Positions 8,906 through 19,649 of a stretch of DNA of 64,000 bases are shown one piece after another. A program made the position numbers and the translations under genes. Source of the stretch: Paraburkholderia agricolaris (GTDB taxonomy: Bacteria > Pseudomonadota > Gammaproteobacteria > Burkholderiales > Burkholderiaceae); contig NZ_QPER01000002.1 of NCBI RefSeq assembly GCF_009455635.1, positions 806,001 through 870,000 on the forward strand. The letters run 5' to 3'. Below the pieces are notes generated by a model. That model worked only from the letters and a program-made list of their open reading frames with translations. It was not told the origin of the DNA and made no database searches. Positions within the stretch are counted from its first letter, which is position 1. Each line of letters begins with the position of its first letter.

Positions 8906-9556
8906 ATGGCGGAGGTGTTCGTGCGGCAGCAGTCTTCAACAGCGATACCAATGTCTGTTCTCAACGCAGGTGTCGCACGTCCTTCAGAGCAACGGCGGGC
9001 CGGCAGTCGCGCTCGCTCCGTCGATTGGGGGAAAGGAGCGCTGCTCGATGTGCTGGTTGCGAATCGGCCGATGCTCGTTGAACTGGCCTGCGGGTTCGTA
9101 GGGTGCGCCAGTCTGGCTGAAGATGTGGTGCACGATGTGTTTGTCAAACTGATCGACTTTCGGGATCAGGATGCTGTGCGGCAACCGGTGGCCTACGTGA
9201 CCCGTATGGTGCGGAATGCGTCGATTGACGTGGTTCGGCGGCAGAGCCTCGAGAGTACCTATCACGCTGACAATGACGATGGTTTGCATGTGCCTTCGGT
9301 GGAGCCTTCACCTGAAGCAGCGCTGCTTGTGCGCGATACGTTGCGGCACGTTTGTCAGGCTCTTGAGCAGTTGCCGGCGCGTAACCGGGTTGCGTTTGAG
9401 ATGGTGAGAGTGCGGGAGGAAACGCTGCTGAGCGCAGCGCGGGCGCTTGATGTTTCGCAGACGGTGGTGGGGTCCCTTGTGAGGGATGCTGAGAGGTATT
9501 GTGTTGATGTCTGTAATCGTGGTGTGGGGGTGGTTTGTAGTGGGCGGCGGCGGTAG
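8906..9556 (+). CDS. ECF sigma factor, FecI/PvdS-like (iron starvation type)
   Basis: 216 residues. Region 2 runs through LVELACGFVGCASLAEDVVHDVFVKLID and VAYVTRMVRNASIDVVRRQ. Region 4 is ALEQLPARNRVAFEMVR...LLSAARALDVSQTVVGSLVRDAERYC, which resembles siderophore-biosynthesis sigmas of the PvdS/OrbS kind. ATG 8906 has GGAG seven bases upstream; an inner ATG at 8951 is possible. A Fur-like site precedes it. No anti-sigma (FecR) or siderophore biosynthesis gene is adjacent; the nearest iron gene is the TonB receptor about 5 kb away. An IS element sits 55 bases after its stop. Confidence 0.8.
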   Translation: MAEVFVRQQSSTAIPMSVLNAGVARPSEQRRAGSRARSVDWGKGALLDVLVANRPMLVELACGFVGCASLAEDVVHDVFVKLIDFRDQDAVRQPVAYVTRMVRNASIDVVRRQSLESTYHADNDDGLHVPSVEPSPEAALLVRDTLRHVCQALEQLPARNRVAFEMVRVREETLLSAARALDVSQTVVGSLVRDAERYCVDVCNRGVGVVCSGRRR

Positions 9557-9603
9557 TTAGAGTTGGGTGTTGGCCTTTCCTTGTTGTGTTAGTGGTCTAT
9601 TGG

Positions 9604-9611
9604 CGTTGCCC
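9604..9611. repeat. Left target-site duplication of the IS element
   Basis: CGTTGCCC, identical to 10955-10962. Eight bases is the usual duplication for IS256-family insertions. Confidence 0.85.
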
Positions 9612-10954
9612 GGGGGTGTCAGAATTTCCGTGTTTAAGGCGTTTGGAGAATTACACGGGTGATCTGATGAAGCGATCCTGATAGAGGATAGCGAATTGGT
9701 TCATGGCCGTCTTCCAGTCGTGAGCGGCATGTCCCCAGTTCGCCGTGATATTTCGCAAGGCCAGCCAGATGAGCTTGGTGGCGGCCTCGGCACTCGGGAA
9801 GTGGCCGCGGGTCTTGATGATCTTGCGCAACTGGGCATTGATGCTCTCAATGGCATTTGTGGTGTAAATAATCTTGCGTATCGCGGGGGGAAACGCAAAG
9901 AACGGGATCACGCGGTCCCAGGCACTGCGCCAGGCCATGCCAATCATCGGGAGTTTCTGGCCCCATGGCCCATCGGCAAACGCGTCGAGTTCAGCTTCGG
10001 CCGCTTCCGCGCTGGGTGCCGTGTAGATCGGACGGATCGCTGCGGCCAGTGCCCGACGATCTTTCCAGCTCGAATAATCCAGGCTATTACGGATCAGATG
10101 GACGATGCAGGTCTGCAGCGTGGTGGCCGGGAACACGGCGGCCAGTGCTTCGGGCATGCCCTTGAGACCATCCGTGACGGCGATCAGGATGTCGTTGACG
10201 CCGCGCGTCTTCAGATCATTGAAGACCTTCATCCAGAACTTGGCGCCTTCGGTGCCTTCGATCCAGAGTCCGAGAATGTCGCGTGTGCCGTCCGGCAGCA
10301 CGCCCAGTGCCAGATAGACCGCCTTGTTGCGTACCACGGCGTCTTCGCGGATCTTGACGCGCAAGGCATCGAAGAACACGACCGGATACATGGGCTCGAG
10401 CGGCCGGGTTTGCCAGGCGCTCACTTCGGCCATCACCTCGTCGGTCACCGAGCTGATGAAATCAGGCGAGACCTCGGTGCCGTACTGCTCTTGCAGGAAA
10501 CCCTGAATCTCCCGGACCGTCATGCCACGCGCGTACATGGCCACGATCCTGTCGTCGAAGCCGGTGAAGCGGCGTTCATGCTTGGGGATCAATATCGGCT
10601 CGAAGCTGCCATCACGGTCGCGGGGCACCTCGATGCGGATTGGACCGTCTTCGGTCAGAACCGTCTTGGCACCACGGCCATTGCGCTGGTTCGTGGCGTG
10701 GGCCGGCCTGGCGGCGCCCGACGGATAGCCGAGATGGTGGTTCATCTCGCCACCCAGCGCACGCTCGATCAGGGCCTTCTTGAGCGCCATCGTGGCGGCA
10801 TTGATGGCTTCGGCCGTCATCGGGCCGTTGCCGAACTGTTCAAGCAGCTCGGCAGGAATTGCCGGCAGGTCTACCGGCTTGGCTTTCGGTTTGCGAGGCA
10901 TAGTCACTCCTTGGCGACATGTTATGCCTCAAACACGAAATTACTGACAGGCCC
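9612..10954 (-). mobile_element. IS256-family insertion sequence, 1343 bp, apparently complete
   Basis: The ends are imperfect inverted repeats: left GGGGGTGTCAG followed by AATTTCCGTGTTTAAGGC; right end (reverse strand) GGGCCTGTCAG followed by TAATTTCGTGTTTGAGGC. Both are flanked by CGTTGCCC. A single intact transposase gene fills the element. Intact ends, duplication and open frame suggest a recent, possibly still active insertion. It landed inside a long Burkholderia-type intergenic repeat, whose left part precedes 9604 and right part continues from 10955. Confidence 0.92.
9651..10901 (-). CDS. IS256-family transposase
   Basis: 416-residue DDE transposase of the mutator (MULE-like) type. 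Segments carrying the catalytic acids are VVFFDALRVKIRED, AVTDGLKGMPEAL and YTTNAIESINAQLRKIIKTRG. The zinc-like CIVHLIRNSL lies between the second and third. Start ATG 10901 has AAGGAG five bases upstream; a GTG two codons earlier is less likely. No frameshift or stop is seen, so it should be functional. Confidence 0.95.
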   Translation of the reverse strand: MPRKPKAKPVDLPAIPAELLEQFGNGPMTAEAINAATMALKKALIERALGGEMNHHLGYPSGAARPAHATNQRNGRGAKTVLTEDGPIRIEVPRDRDGSFEPILIPKHERRFTGFDDRIVAMYARGMTVREIQGFLQEQYGTEVSPDFISSVTDEVMAEVSAWQTRPLEPMYPVVFFDALRVKIREDAVVRNKAVYLALGVLPDGTRDILGLWIEGTEGAKFWMKVFNDLKTRGVNDILIAVTDGLKGMPEALAAVFPATTLQTCIVHLIRNSLDYSSWKDRRALAAAIRPIYTAPSAEAAEAELDAFADGPWGQKLPMIGMAWRSAWDRVIPFFAFPPAIRKIIYTTNAIESINAQLRKIIKTRGHFPSAEAATKLIWLALRNITANWGHAAHDWKTAMNQFAILYQDRFIRSPV

Positions 10955-10962
10955 CGTTGCCC
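10955..10962. repeat. Right target-site duplication of the IS element
   Basis: CGTTGCCC, the copy of 9604-9611. It begins the resumed repeat sequence CGTTGCCCCTGTGCGGGGCG. Confidence 0.85.
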
Positions 10963-11165
10963 CTGTGCGGGGCGGCACCTACTTTTCTTTGCCTGCCGCA
11001 AAGAAATGTAGGCAAAAGAAAGCGGCTTTACACCGCTAGCTCATAAGTGGGTCCCCCGCGCAGCTACGGTGGTGGTGCATCTGGAATCTGTCTCCTCGCA
11101 CATTCCGCCTCAGTGACAAGGCAGTCATACTTCCGGCGGCGCTGCGCGCGCCGACGCTCATTTCT
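10963..11165. repeat. Burkholderia-type intergenic repeat, right part
   Basis: No gene in 10955-11255. The sequence has the hairpin CTACTTTTCTTTGC / GCAAAGAAATGTAG (10979-11012, one mismatch), then an AAAGAAAGCGGC segment, CACCGCTAGCTC and GGTGGTGGTGCATCTGGAATC. I recognise this as a common Paraburkholderia intergenic repeat; copy number cannot be checked here. The IS split it near its left end: GGTCTATTGG at 9594-9603 joins on to CGTTGCCCC at 10955. Function unknown; the right boundary is approximate. Confidence 0.6.
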
Positions 11166-11255
11166 TAACACCAATCTCGATTCCGGTCTCGATCTCGTTT
11201 GGGGCCATGTGTTGCCGTCATCGGATGAACCTCGGCGATCCGTCAGTCTGACGCT

Positions 11256-12971
11256 TCAGCACGAATCGCAGCGGGCGACTTGTTGTGCAGGACGGGTTTC
11301 TACTTTTCTTAGCCGTCTCGATGCGCTGCCCGAAATCACAAAACTCAGCACCGCGAGGACCCATACGCCAGCGCCGCCGTATAGCATCACCCAGCCAAAG
11401 CCGTCGATTAATGCGGCGTGAACCGCTGTTCCCGTAGGATCGATTTGCGCTAGCACCGGTATTCCCGCTTTGACAGCTTCGGCATCCCCCGCGGCAATCT
11501 TCTCGGCAAGTCGGGCAAGCAGGCCCGCGTCGATCGTTGCAGGCAATCTCGCCTTCAGGTGGAACAGGATGCCGGCAATCAGAATCGCACCCATCAACGC
11601 AATGTTGATCGCGAGCGTAATCATCCGCGCACTCATGTCAATGCCAGATGCCATGCCGGCTCGCTCCACAGGAACGGCACCCGTTGTCGTGTTAGTTACG
11701 GGCGTATTCGTCAAGCCAAGGCCGGCCCCGGCGAGTATGCAACCAGGCAACATCGTCAGCGCGCTCGGATGCGCAACGCTGCTGCCGTACTTCATCAACA
11801 TGAAACCAAGGCCGATGACGAAGAGACCACCAGGAATTGCAATTCCTGAGCCGTAACGCAAGATAAGCCGCTCGCCCAGCGGAGGAAACAGCAGCGTCGG
11901 CAGCGTGTATGCAAGCAAGGCCAGCCCCGCAGTCATGCTGTCGTAGCCAAGTCCGATCTGGAAGTAGATCGGGATGTAAATCATGAAAGGCCAGAAACTG
12001 AAGTTCATGCCGGCGGAACCCATCAACGCGCCGGAAAACTGCGGAATCCTGAATACCGAAAAATCGAACATCGGACGTGCGCTGAATCGCTCCGCGTACA
12101 GGAATGCCACGAAGGCAAGCACCGTCGCCACGAGAATGAAAATCGCACGCGAACTGGTGAAGCCAAGGGCGGGGCCCTGGGTGATGAAATACACCAGGCC
12201 AAAAACCGCCAGCGACAACGTGGCAATGCCGGCCACGTCGAACGTATGCGCGTGCGGATCGCGCGATTCCTGCACGCCGCCAAAGACCAGCGCCAAGGTC
12301 ACGATGGCGAGCAGCGCATGTACCCAGAAGACCCATTGCCACCCGGATACCGCCACGATCATTCCGCCGATTATCGGCCCAAAGCCCAAGCCGATGCCAA
12401 GAACAATGCCCCACGCGCTGAATGCCCGGGCACGCTCAGGTCCCTCGTTGAACTGGTGCGAGAGCACGGCGACCTGACAGATCAGCATCGCGCCGCCACT
12501 CGCGCCTTGCAACAAACGCCCGACGATCAGCGTCGGCACGCTCTGCGCAAGCCCGCATATCAACGAAGTCAGGCCAAACAGCGCAATGCCAATGACGAAA
12601 ATCCGCCGGCGGCCGAAGCGGTCCGCCAGCGTGCCGGTTGCCATCAGGACCGTTGTTACCGCAAGCGTGTAGGCGTTCATGATCCATTGCATGCCCTTGA
12701 AGTCGCCGTGCAGAACACGCTCGAGAGTAGGCAGGATCACCGGCACACTTGAGATTTCAAGGCTGAACATCAGTGAAGCAAGGCACACGGCGCCCAGCGC
12801 CAGCGTGTTCTTGCGGATGGAGAAACGGGTCGTCGTTTGCGCCGCGTCGTTGGACGTGGGCCGGCCGGCGCGCGATTGCCGCGTGGTCGAGCCCTGGTCG
12901 GTTGTGGTCGCCGTGGCGCCGGCATGCGGCCGTTCGTCGTGCCGTGGCGACGCGTTCCGATATCTGGACAT
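11256..12971 (-). CDS. DHA2-family (EmrB/QacA-type) MFS exporter
   Basis: 571 residues, 14 predicted membrane helices and a ~55-residue polar N-terminal extension. Family motifs are GTLADRFGRRRIFVIGIALFG (motif A), LLQGASGGAMLICQVAVLS and GPIIGGMI (motif C region). Members use proton motive force to expel drugs or toxic metabolites. No EmrA-like partner is adjacent. It is divergent from a LysR gene at 13100, with about 130 bases between, so that regulator probably controls it. A closer start (for example the Met before FSLEISSVPVILPTL) would remove the first helix, so the long form is kept. Confidence 0.88.
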   Translation of the reverse strand: MSRYRNASPRHDERPHAGATATTTDQGSTTRQSRAGRPTSNDAAQTTTRFSIRKNTLALGAVCLASLMFSLEISSVPVILPTLERVLHGDFKGMQWIMNAYTLAVTTVLMATGTLADRFGRRRIFVIGIALFGLTSLICGLAQSVPTLIVGRLLQGASGGAMLICQVAVLSHQFNEGPERARAFSAWGIVLGIGLGFGPIIGGMIVAVSGWQWVFWVHALLAIVTLALVFGGVQESRDPHAHTFDVAGIATLSLAVFGLVYFITQGPALGFTSSRAIFILVATVLAFVAFLYAERFSARPMFDFSVFRIPQFSGALMGSAGMNFSFWPFMIYIPIYFQIGLGYDSMTAGLALLAYTLPTLLFPPLGERLILRYGSGIAIPGGLFVIGLGFMLMKYGSSVAHPSALTMLPGCILAGAGLGLTNTPVTNTTTGAVPVERAGMASGIDMSARMITLAINIALMGAILIAGILFHLKARLPATIDAGLLARLAEKIAAGDAEAVKAGIPVLAQIDPTGTAVHAALIDGFGWVMLYGGAGVWVLAVLSFVISGSASRRLRKVETRPAQQVARCDSC

Positions 12972-13099
12972 AGGAATTCACCTCGATAGTCGATGGCCTG
13001 GGCCACCAGAGAGTGTGTAATATAGAGGGGAATTCCTGTCCCTATTGACGCCATTTACTCCAATGAATGTGTCTTTGAGGGAACCAATTGGGTGAGGCT

Positions 13100-14032
13100 A
13101 TGAGCGACATTCTTGATGGCGTGACGACGTTCGTGCGCGTCGTCGAAACGGGCAGTTTTGCGTTGGCGGCGGAGCGCATGAACCTGACGCGTTCGGCTGT
13201 CGGCAAGGTGATCGTGCGGCTCGAAAAGCGCCTCGGCGTGCGCCTGCTCAACCGCACTACACGTAGCCAGAGCCTCACCGAAGACGGCCAGGCCTATTAC
13301 GACCGCTGCGTGCGCGCATTGGCCGAGCTCGAGGCGGCGGAGGCCGATCTGGACTCGGGTCGGCGCGAGCCTAAAGGGCGTCTGCGGGTGAGCGTGCCGC
13401 AGGCCTTCGGCCATCATTGCGTGGCGCCGGTCCTGCTCGGGCTCGCGCGCCGGCATCCGCAACTGAAGGTCGATATTTCGATCAACGATCGCTTCGTGGA
13501 CATGGTGGAGGAGGGCTTCGATCTGGTCGTGCGGATCGGTCCGCTGCCTGACAGCGCAAGTCTCGCGGCGCGCCGGCTGGGGGTGCAGTACGCAAGCATC
13601 GGCGCGGCGCCGTCCTATCTCGCGCAACGCGGCAAGCCCACCAACGTCAACGAATTGCGCGGCCACACGATCATCGCCTACATGCGGGCGGGTGTGGCAT
13701 TGCCGTGGGACGTGGTCGATACCGACGGGCAAATCCGCCGCGCGCAAGTCGAGCCGCAACTCGCCTTTGACGACATGCAGGGGATGGTGGATGCCGCAAT
13801 TGCAGGCTTTGGTCTGGTGTGGCTGCCATGCTGGCTGCTGACCCGCTATGTGCAAACGGGCCAACTGGTCGCGGTCATGGAGAACTGTTTTCGGCCCTTG
13901 CAGGAGATCCACGTGGTGTGGCCGAAGAGCCGATATCTGGCCTTGAAGACGCGCTCGGCAATCGACGCGCTGGTGGCCGAGATTCCCGCCATGGTCAGGG
14001 CGCCCAGCATGGACGCCCTGCCTCGCGCGTAG
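13100..14032 (+). CDS. LysR-family regulator (AaeR/DmlR-like subgroup)
   Basis: 310 residues from ATG 13100 (MSDILDGVTTFVRVVETGSF); a TTG four codons earlier is less likely. The winged helix-turn-helix is FALAAERMNLTRSAVGKVIVRLEKRLGVRLLNRTTRS (~20-55), followed by the effector domain with GRLRVSVPQAFG. It is divergently placed from the DHA2 exporter, the standard layout of a LysR gene and its target. Its stop lies only a few bases from the convergent TonB receptor stop. Ligand unknown. Confidence 0.9.
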   Translation: MSDILDGVTTFVRVVETGSFALAAERMNLTRSAVGKVIVRLEKRLGVRLLNRTTRSQSLTEDGQAYYDRCVRALAELEAAEADLDSGRREPKGRLRVSVPQAFGHHCVAPVLLGLARRHPQLKVDISINDRFVDMVEEGFDLVVRIGPLPDSASLAARRLGVQYASIGAAPSYLAQRGKPTNVNELRGHTIIAYMRAGVALPWDVVDTDGQIRRAQVEPQLAFDDMQGMVDAAIAGFGLVWLPCWLLTRYVQTGQLVAVMENCFRPLQEIHVVWPKSRYLALKTRSAIDALVAEIPAMVRAPSMDALPRA

Positions 14033-14035
14033 TGG

Positions 14036-16225
14036 TTAGAACTGCATCGTCGCGCTAGCCACGGCCGTGCGGGTCGGTGAAGGCGAGACGAAGGAGCCCC
14101 ACGCGGTGGTCCAGTAGCGGCGGTTGAACATGTTGTTGATGCCCGCGCGCAATGTCACGTCCTTGCCGGCGATCTTCGTCTCATACCGGCCGCTCAGATC
14201 GAAGGTGGTATAGGCGGGCACGAACTGCGTGTTGGCTGCGTCCACGGCCTGGTTGCCGACATACTTGCCGCCGAACGCCAGCGTCAGCGGACGCAGATAC
14301 GATGGGTTGTACTCGATACGGCCCGTGAAGGTAAAGCGCGGCGCGCCATAAATGCGCTTGCCTTCGATAGCCGCGTCGTCGATGTCGACGGCCTTCGTAT
14401 CGAGCCACATCATGCCGCCCATCACGCGCCATTCGCTCGTCAACGCGAGCCAGCCGCTCGCGTCGATGCCGGTGTAGCGCTTGGTGCCGTCCTGCACGAA
14501 GAGCTTGGCCGTGTTCGTGTAGTAGTAGCCCTGGTCGACGCGGAACAGCGCGAGGTTGGCGCCCCATTTCGCGTGATCCGTCTTGAAGCCGATTTCATAC
14601 TGCTTGCTCCTCAACGGGCCGTACGTGGCCGGATAGTTGAGGTTGGTGTTCGCCGCGGCGCCGCCCTGCTCGAGTGACTGCACATAGCTCGCATAGACCG
14701 TCGAATACGGGTCGGTCTTGTACATGAGCGCGAAGGTCGGCGTGACCGGATTCGCACTGTATTGCGACGTGACGGCGCTCGACGGGTCGTACTGATGCTG
14801 GCGGAATTGCGTGTAACGCACGCCAACCAGTGCCGACAGGCGCGACGTCAATTGCACGGTATCGCTGGCATACAACGCGGCCTGCGTGATGCGTTGCTGA
14901 CGATAGAGATCCGAGCCGATGCTGACTTCGTCGTTGGTCAGCAAGGTGCTGTTGTACAGATTGCCGGTGCCGAGGAAATAGCCGCTGTTCCAGCCGGTGC
15001 TGTTGCTGTACTCGGCGGTTTGCGTCTGGTAGCTCGCGCCGAGCACGACGTCGTGCCTGATGCTGCCGGTGTTGAACTTGCCCTGCACCATCGCGTCGAC
15101 GTTCTGATAGAAGTAGCGCGTCAGCGCCGCATAGAGCGTGTTCGAGTAGTTGCCGGCGGCGTCGGTGACGTACAGGAAGCTATCCGAGTTGGTGCGATTC
15201 TCCTTGGCAAAGCGGTACTTCACGCTCGCATGCCAGTTCTCGGAAAGACGGTAATCGAGGCCCGTGCCGAACGAGGCCATCTCGGTCTGATAGTAATTCT
15301 GCGGCTGCGTTAGCGCATGGGTGACGGTGCTCGCGTCGGGAATCCCCAGACCGCTGCCGAAGCCGAGGCCAAACAGCGTGCCGTTGGTTTTACGCTTCTG
15401 ATAGAAGGCGTCGACCGTCCAGGTCAGGTCCGGCGTGATGCGGAAATCCAGCGCAAGCGACGCGACCTGGCGGCGGATATGACCGTTCTGCTCGGCGGTA
15501 TTGCCGTCTTCGTTGACGAGGTTCAGGCGATAGCCGAAACGGTTGTCGTTGCCGAAGCGGCCGCCCAGATCGATCGCCTCGGTGAACACCCCGGCCGATC
15601 TATAGCCGACCGAAATGCTGCGGTATGGATCGTCGGTCGGCCGTTTCAGCACGAAGTTGACGATGCCGCCCGGCGAGCCGAAGCCGTACATGAAACCGGA
15701 CAGGCCCTTCAGCAATTCCACCTGCTCGAACGGTTCGAGCGGCAGGTCGGTGTCCCACGACGGGAACGTCTGGCCATCCACCTTGATGCTGTTCAGTGTG
15801 TCGATCGGCATGCCGCGCACCTGGAACATCGAGTTTTCGGCGACCGCGTTCTCGCTGCTGGCCGACACGGCCGGATCGTACTTGAACAGATCGTTGGAGG
15901 TCGTCGCGAACAGGTCCTTGCCTTCCTCGCTCGTCACGGTGCGCGTCGAAAACGGCGTGTCCACCGCCTTGCGCGTACCCAGCGCGCCTGCGCTGACGGT
16001 GTCGGCCTGCGCCACGGCGGTGTCTTTCGCGGCCGAGACGCTCACGGCGGGCAGTGTGCCGCCGGCGTCGCTTGCCGCGGCCTGAGCCCATCCCGATGAC
16101 GACAGCGTGGACAACGACAGGCCGACGCTGACGAACAGCCCCGCACTGAGTAGAGACGGTGTACGGCGATGGCCGCGCATCAGCGTTGGCCGCGCTGGGC
16201 GGCTGGCGACGAGGAGATTCTGCAT
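14036..16225 (-). CDS. TonB-dependent siderophore receptor
   Basis: About 729 residues. A long signal peptide (MQNLLVASRP then a hydrophobic stretch ending near GWAQAAASDAG) targets it to the outer membrane. The plug domain follows (TRKAVDTPFSTRTVTSEEG, FQVRGMPIDTLNSIKVDGQ, EQVELLKGLSGFMYGFGSPGGIVNFVLKRP), then the 22-strand barrel ending in the expected terminal Phe (ASATMQF). Start ATG 16225 was chosen because it begins the signal peptide. A strong Fur box lies about 110 bases upstream, so iron repression is likely. No ABC importer or siderophore biosynthesis genes are next to it, so it may take up foreign siderophores. Confidence 0.9.
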   Translation of the reverse strand: MQNLLVASRPARPTLMRGHRRTPSLLSAGLFVSVGLSLSTLSSSGWAQAAASDAGGTLPAVSVSAAKDTAVAQADTVSAGALGTRKAVDTPFSTRTVTSEEGKDLFATTSNDLFKYDPAVSASSENAVAENSMFQVRGMPIDTLNSIKVDGQTFPSWDTDLPLEPFEQVELLKGLSGFMYGFGSPGGIVNFVLKRPTDDPYRSISVGYRSAGVFTEAIDLGGRFGNDNRFGYRLNLVNEDGNTAEQNGHIRRQVASLALDFRITPDLTWTVDAFYQKRKTNGTLFGLGFGSGLGIPDASTVTHALTQPQNYYQTEMASFGTGLDYRLSENWHASVKYRFAKENRTNSDSFLYVTDAAGNYSNTLYAALTRYFYQNVDAMVQGKFNTGSIRHDVVLGASYQTQTAEYSNSTGWNSGYFLGTGNLYNSTLLTNDEVSIGSDLYRQQRITQAALYASDTVQLTSRLSALVGVRYTQFRQHQYDPSSAVTSQYSANPVTPTFALMYKTDPYSTVYASYVQSLEQGGAAANTNLNYPATYGPLRSKQYEIGFKTDHAKWGANLALFRVDQGYYYTNTAKLFVQDGTKRYTGIDASGWLALTSEWRVMGGMMWLDTKAVDIDDAAIEGKRIYGAPRFTFTGRIEYNPSYLRPLTLAFGGKYVGNQAVDAANTQFVPAYTTFDLSGRYETKIAGKDVTLRAGINNMFNRRYWTTAWGSFVSPSPTRTAVASATMQF

Positions 16226-16334
16226 ATTGTTTGAGTTGGGCAGGACGGCGCAACGCACCAGAAATGTGCGCGACGGCATCGTTTGGCGAGTAGTGATTAA
16301 ACGGATGGTCCAGATTTCGACTGCGCACGAATGG

Positions 16335-16355
16335 TAATGCATCTGATTCGCATTA
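16335..16355. promoter_or_regulatory. Fur box of the TonB receptor gene
   Basis: Inverted repeat TAATGC-N9-GCATTA within a Fur-like sequence (AATGCATCTGATTCGCATTA). It lies upstream of the minus-strand receptor gene. Iron repression through Fur is the expected role. Confidence 0.65.
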
Positions 16356-16383
16356 ACAATATGCTTACGCCTCAAGTCCTCTA

Positions 16384-16404
16384 TAAGACATCTGTCTTAA
16401 GACA
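16384..16404. promoter_or_regulatory. Triple half-site repeat between the receptor and icd
   Basis: TAAGACA-TC-TGTCTTAAGACA contains a perfect 12-bp palindrome (16393-16404) plus a third half-site. It could be an operator for either flanking gene. The remaining 16226-16629 interval holds the Fur box and probably the icd promoter (a TATACT at 16503-16508 is a possible -10). Confidence 0.4.
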
Positions 16405-16524
16405 TAGGCGAATTGGCTGTAAGCCTTATCTGGTGGGGCTCGGCCCTGTCCGCGCTGTTTCGGCGATATGTTTGTTTAGCAGCGAGTACTGGAAAACACG
16501 CATATACTCACGGTCGGGCCGTAA

Positions 16525-18858
<2,334 letters not shown>

Positions 18859-18948
18859 GACACTTAAGACACTAAATGACGTGCTGAATGCGGTACTGAA
18901 ACCGCCGCTCAAGGTCGCGGAACAAGTACGGAAATAGGCCGTAAGCAA

Positions 18949-18979
18949 GACGATGGCGCTCCTAAGGAGCGCCATCGTC
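18949..18979 (+). terminator. Intrinsic terminator after icd
   Basis: Perfect 14-bp stem GACGATGGCGCTCC / GGAGCGCCATCGTC with a TAA loop, followed by a short T-rich stretch (GTTTCT). It lies 90 bases after the icd stop. Confidence 0.75.
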
Positions 18980-19013
18980 GTTTCTACGCGTACCGAATCG
19001 GTCATGCCTGCCT

Positions 19014-19241
19014 TCACACGTGAACGATTTCCCAATCACTGAGCTTCTCAGGAATTTCGAGTGTCGACGTGTCGACTTCGGTCAGTTGCGGGCAGGTGAG
19101 GCCGCGTGCGACTTCGTCGGCGGCCTTTTCCGGGCAGGAAAATTCACCAAGCGTTTCGTTGCCGTAAGTTGCCTCCCAGCCACCTTGGCCCGGCAAAATA
19201 TAGAACGCTCCCTGGGTCGATCCAAAGCGAAAGCCTTTCAT
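19014..19241 (-). CDS. Small hypothetical protein
   Basis: 75 residues from ATG 19241 (MKGFRFGSTQGAFYILPGQGGWEATYGNE...), with GGGAG ten bases upstream. A Met seven codons earlier lacks a ribosome-binding site. No signal peptide or membrane helix; acidic, with two Cys (FSCPEKA, LTCPQL). I do not recognise the family. It converges with icd. The 408 bases upstream (19242-19649) hold an AT-rich stretch near 19440-19475 that could contain its promoter, and a long inverted repeat. Confidence 0.6.
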   Translation of the reverse strand: MKGFRFGSTQGAFYILPGQGGWEATYGNETLGEFSCPEKAADEVARGLTCPQLTEVDTSTLEIPEKLSDWEIVHV

Positions 19242-19475
19242 TTTTAGTCTCCCAATTGCCAATTAAAAACCGCGATGCCGTGGCGGCTTCAGGTAGGGGC
19301 AGGGGACTCGCTGCGACTGCGCTTTCGTCCCGTCTTTCGCTGCACCCTTTTCGCTGCGTCCTATGAAGCGTCGGCTCTTGTAAAAGAGTCTACGTCAGCA
19401 GGTCGTGGCGCAAGAGCGTGTTAGACGGTTCTCTCGATAAAAGAATATCTTTTAAAAATATATAGTTACATTCTA

Positions 19476-19514
19476 CATTTCGCGATGTGCAACGTGGGGC
19501 GACATTGCGAAATG
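19476..19514. repeat. 13-bp inverted repeat (stem-loop)
   Basis: CATTTCGCGATGT (19476-19488) and ACATTGCGAAATG (19502-19514) pair with one mismatch around a 13-base loop, next to the AT-rich stretch. Might be an operator or RNA hairpin; no function can be assigned. Confidence 0.4.
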
Positions 19515-19649
19515 GCAAATTTGTGCCACGCACCACGATTTTTTACGAAGCAAGGGCTCATGCCACATCGTGAAATTTTCGCGTGCTGACCACATAGTGG
19601 GGCGCCATGCATTCGCGGCACAGCCAAACGTTGCGCCTGATCGCCCGGT

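Noticed and set aside
9696..11039. 447-residue plus-strand frame opposite the transposase
   Set aside because: It crosses the right end of the IS and matches nothing; the transposase on the other strand is intact.
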